Below, one piece after another: positions 61,459 through 64,000 of a DNA stretch of 64,000 nucleotides. The translations under genes were made by a program, and so were the position numbers. Every line of letters begins with the position of its first letter. The stretch's first letter is position 1. Below the pieces are notes generated by a model. The model saw nothing but the letters and a program-made list of their open reading frames with translations. It had not been told where the DNA came from and ran no database searches. Origin of the DNA: Chondrus crispus (taxonomy: Eukaryota > Rhodophyta > Florideophyceae > Gigartinales > Gigartinaceae); assembly GCF_000350225.1 (NCBI RefSeq), contig NW_005179030.1, positions 1 through 64,000 on the forward strand. Reading direction: 5' to 3'.

Positions 61459-62690
61459 GTCCGGCGGTGGGGGCTCGATCTGTCGTTCCGGCTTCGTAGA
61501 TACCGTCGCGGAGAGCTTGCCCGACCGTTCCTCCAGCTGGTTCTCGCGTTCTTGTTTCGACGATGTACTTCTTCTGGTGCACCAGAAGAAGTAAGTAAGT
61601 AAGAAGTAAGTAAGGGCATGCCCTTAGGCGGCGAGGTAGAATTAATAAAATTTTCTTCTGTCCTCTTTTGAACTCCAAGCACTTCTCCGATTGTAGACTT
61701 GCTTTCCAACACGGCCCTTGGGTGGGGTAGAAGCTCTGCTACCACTTGACCCTTCTGAAACCTGACAGGATACGGTCTGAAGTTCGCCACTAATAAGCGA
61801 AATGGCCTGTCAGGCTCCACTTGAGCCACTTCGTTTGAATTCACCAACTCGTGCTTGTCGTACAGAGGCGAGTAGCGCTGGACCACGACGAGACCATTTC
61901 TTTTTGACACACATTGGACTATTTGCTGCGTCCCTGGTTCAATCGTCGTCGCCTCATCCACTTTCACTTTTAGGGATCTCCTTTCCCCTTTGCCATCTTC
62001 CTCGTCCTCTCCCTGAACGAGAGTCCGTTTCCGTTTTCTGGGCGAGAATTTCCGCACAATCAGAACCTCCGAAAATTTCACCAACTCCACCTTCTTCCTC
62101 CGAAAGTAAATAGCTTCTACGAACCGATCACAGTAGTCCGCGCCTAGAATTAGCGGCACGGCAAGTTTCTCGCATACTATAATTTGGCTGTAGCCACAAA
62201 TCTTCCAAGCCTCACAAGCATCTTGATCGTACCAACGGTGCGAAGCGGCCTGTTATTGGCATTACCGATGTCCTGCGTGGGTCCAAAGGAGACCAGAGTT
62301 TCCTGACCTGCGTAAAGTTCCGATTTCCGAATCAGGTTCGGGCTAGCGCCAGTGTCCAACACGGACAATACGCGGCTCATTAGCCCGACCGTCGGTCCAA
62401 TGTCTGCGAAGACCTTATAATTTTTTCTCGCAAGGACTAAAATCTTCTCGGGACACTCCCTACGCCTTACCCTGTACCAGGGGCGTCGGAATTCTGTCAG
62501 CAGGTCGTCCTTGCCTCTGCGCAAAATTTTCTTGACCCGTATGGGTTCTGTCGGCTTGTCAGCAATTCCCACTACCTCCTCGTCCGGGACAACCTCCTTC
62601 TCCAAAATCGGGGACTGGGACGAAGTCCCGGACATGGTTCGGTCGACACATGTCTCTCCTTCAAACTTGTTTGAGGTTCCTCTCATCAGT
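61440..62690 (-). pseudogene. Chromo-2 protease region
   Basis: SVLDTGASPNLIRKSEL (near 62350) and MPLILGADYCDRFVEAIYF (near 62130) match the Chromo-1 protease. A short AAGTAAGTAAGTAAG microsatellite lies at 61588-61612. Confidence 0.82.
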
Positions 62691-62721
62691 TTCCCTGCGG
62701 CAGCGGGTTTCTTCTCACGTC

Positions 62722-64000
62722 TTACGATGGCCCTGCGGCTGACCTTCCCGAAGTTCTGTTCGAAACCTCCCTTGACGCACTATGCGTGATCGCTGTTTGC
62801 GATTCGACCCATTGCTTCACCTTCAGGTAGCTCTTCGACGGAATTCCCAGCCTCTCTATCGAGGAAAGTGCCTCATAGTTCCCTAGAACTCGATGCATCT
62901 CTCGGAACGACAGCAGGCACGTGGGGGCCCCGTTCCCCTTCTCATAGCAATGATAGCGTATGAGGCCATGAGTCTTCTGAGGGTAGCGCCGCCTCGACGG
63001 CCCGCGGACCGGAGGCTTTCCTGACCACCCCGGTCTTCTGAAATTCGTACCCTTGTCCTCCATCGGAATTCTTGGCGCCGGCGTGTGACCGCGCCCCTGA
63101 AATGCCAACACAGGATGCGTGGCCTCCGTATACGAGTCTTCCGTATACGCGCACGGTGGTAGTGTTGACGCGTCGCCCGAACCGTCTTCTCCGTATCCAT
63201 TTCCATCCGATGTTCCAATAAAATTGCCTTCGGCGATAAACCCGTTTCCATAACCAGTTCCGTCCTGGCTCGGATAACTTCGTTCTTCTGACCCAAAAAG
63301 TGACTCTGCCAGGTTGGAAGCGCTGCGAATTTTTCTGGATAGGGGCCCGAACTTGCGGTTGGCTCCCGTCCGCAGCGATGCCGGTGCTTGTATCGTCACC
63401 CTTTTGGTCTTTTTTTCCTTGAGCGGGTCGCTGACCCGTGGGCCTTTACGTAGTTAACCAATCTTAGAAAGGACACGTCCCTGTGATCCTGTCGATATTG
63501 GGACACCATCGGCTTGATACTTGCGTCGAGCCCTTCGATGAACATTGTCATCTGCTCTTCCATGGAATAAACATTCCCGCAACGATTGCTCGCGTCTGGA
63601 AGACGAATGTAGAATTCTATCTCGTCTTCAGACAGTCGCTGTTAGAATTCTCGCAATGAGAGTACGGCTTGGCGAATCTCTTCGTCAATGGCGAAACTTC
63701 GTAGTAGCCACTGTACAGCCTCCGGCCAGACGGAAACCTTCCCATGATGGGACCCGGCCGTCTGTGACACAGAACTGTACTGTCTTAGGGCAATCCCGCC
63801 GAAAAACTCGGGCAACAAGCGGATCGCTTGAACTTCGTTCATCTCCTGCGCGTCGAATTCTTGTACCAGTTTGGCCAAAAATTCGAAAACAAGGACTCCG
63901 TCTTCGCCTGTGAGGGTGTTGTCCGTTTTCACCTTCGGCCGTATATCCCGTCGGATTTTTTTGCACGGCGGTTCGCAGGGAGCTCAACAGGTAGGTCTGC
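62722..64000 (-). pseudogene. Chromo-2 gag region, partial
   Basis: The knuckle-like block RYHCYEKGNGAPTCLLS (near 62940) and the capsid-like QWLLRSFAIDEEIRQAVLSL block (near 63700) align with Chromo-1 gag. It continues past the window edge. Confidence 0.78.

Larger units (their letters stand above)
60238..64000 (-). mobile_element. Chromo-2: second, related chromovirus, partial, runs off the right edge
   Basis: On minus: RNase H start (VDTDASDYQIGAALL, near 60390), reverse transcriptase (60490-61200), protease (near 62350, SVLDTGASPNLI), the gag zinc knuckle region (near 62950) and gag capsid (near 63750). Similarity to Chromo-1 is strong throughout but with many differences, so this is another family member, not a duplication. 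RNase H similarity ends at about 60238, next to the Chromo-1 LTR; the rest of pol is not found beyond Chromo-1. Broken about six times in view. The gag N-terminus and 5' LTR lie beyond 64000. Confidence 0.85.

Overview
This 64-kb window looks like nuclear DNA of a red alga, probably a florideophyte of the Chondrus/Gracilaria kind. That is an inference from compact, almost intronless, GC-rich eukaryotic genes set among many LTR retrotransposons, plus one small gene with a spliceosomal intron. No bacterial operons, rRNA genes, convincing tRNA genes or CRISPR arrays are seen. One run of N (14163-14784) is an assembly gap.

Layout. 1-3.6 kb: part of a minus-strand Ty1/Copia element (here Copia-1), open in one frame as far as seen. 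3.7-13.5 kb: an old, much-broken plus-strand Copia element (Copia-2) whose right LTR was split by a small TA-flanked transposon, which in turn hosts a Tc1-type DD34E element and a third inverted-repeat element. 13.5-35.8 kb: the host gene island, with a Kelch-repeat protein cut by the gap, DNA-3-methyladenine glycosylase I, a zinc-finger protein, a putative Golgi fucosyltransferase-like enzyme, an RBR E3 ubiquitin ligase, a small one-intron membrane protein, ribosome-biogenesis GTPase BMS1, a large pseudokinase/Sel1-repeat protein and RNA polymerase subunit RPB10. 35.8-43.2 kb: a young Copia element (Copia-3) with identical 286-bp LTRs and a 5-bp target duplication, sitting inside an older element with hairpin ends. 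44.4-60.2 kb: a very large minus-strand Ty3/Gypsy chromovirus (Chromo-1, about 15.7 kb) that carries a solo LTR. 60.2-64 kb: part of a second, related chromovirus (Chromo-2).

The most unusual signal is that three LTR elements from two superfamilies each carry an extra reading frame on the strand opposite gag-pol, between the end of pol and the 3' LTR. In Copia-2 and Copia-3 these antisense frames are related to each other: a Cys-Val-x-Ala-Ser-x-Ala-Asn block is followed by an Asp-His-x-Val-x-x-Asp-Ala-x-x-Gly block, which resembles a papain-fold (C39-like) cysteine protease. Chromo-1 carries a different, unrecognised protein there. Copia-1 and Copia-3 also show primer-binding sites matching the anticodon arm of initiator tRNA-Met (half-tRNA priming). 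The host genes are unrelated housekeeping and signalling genes; no operon-like cooperation is implied.
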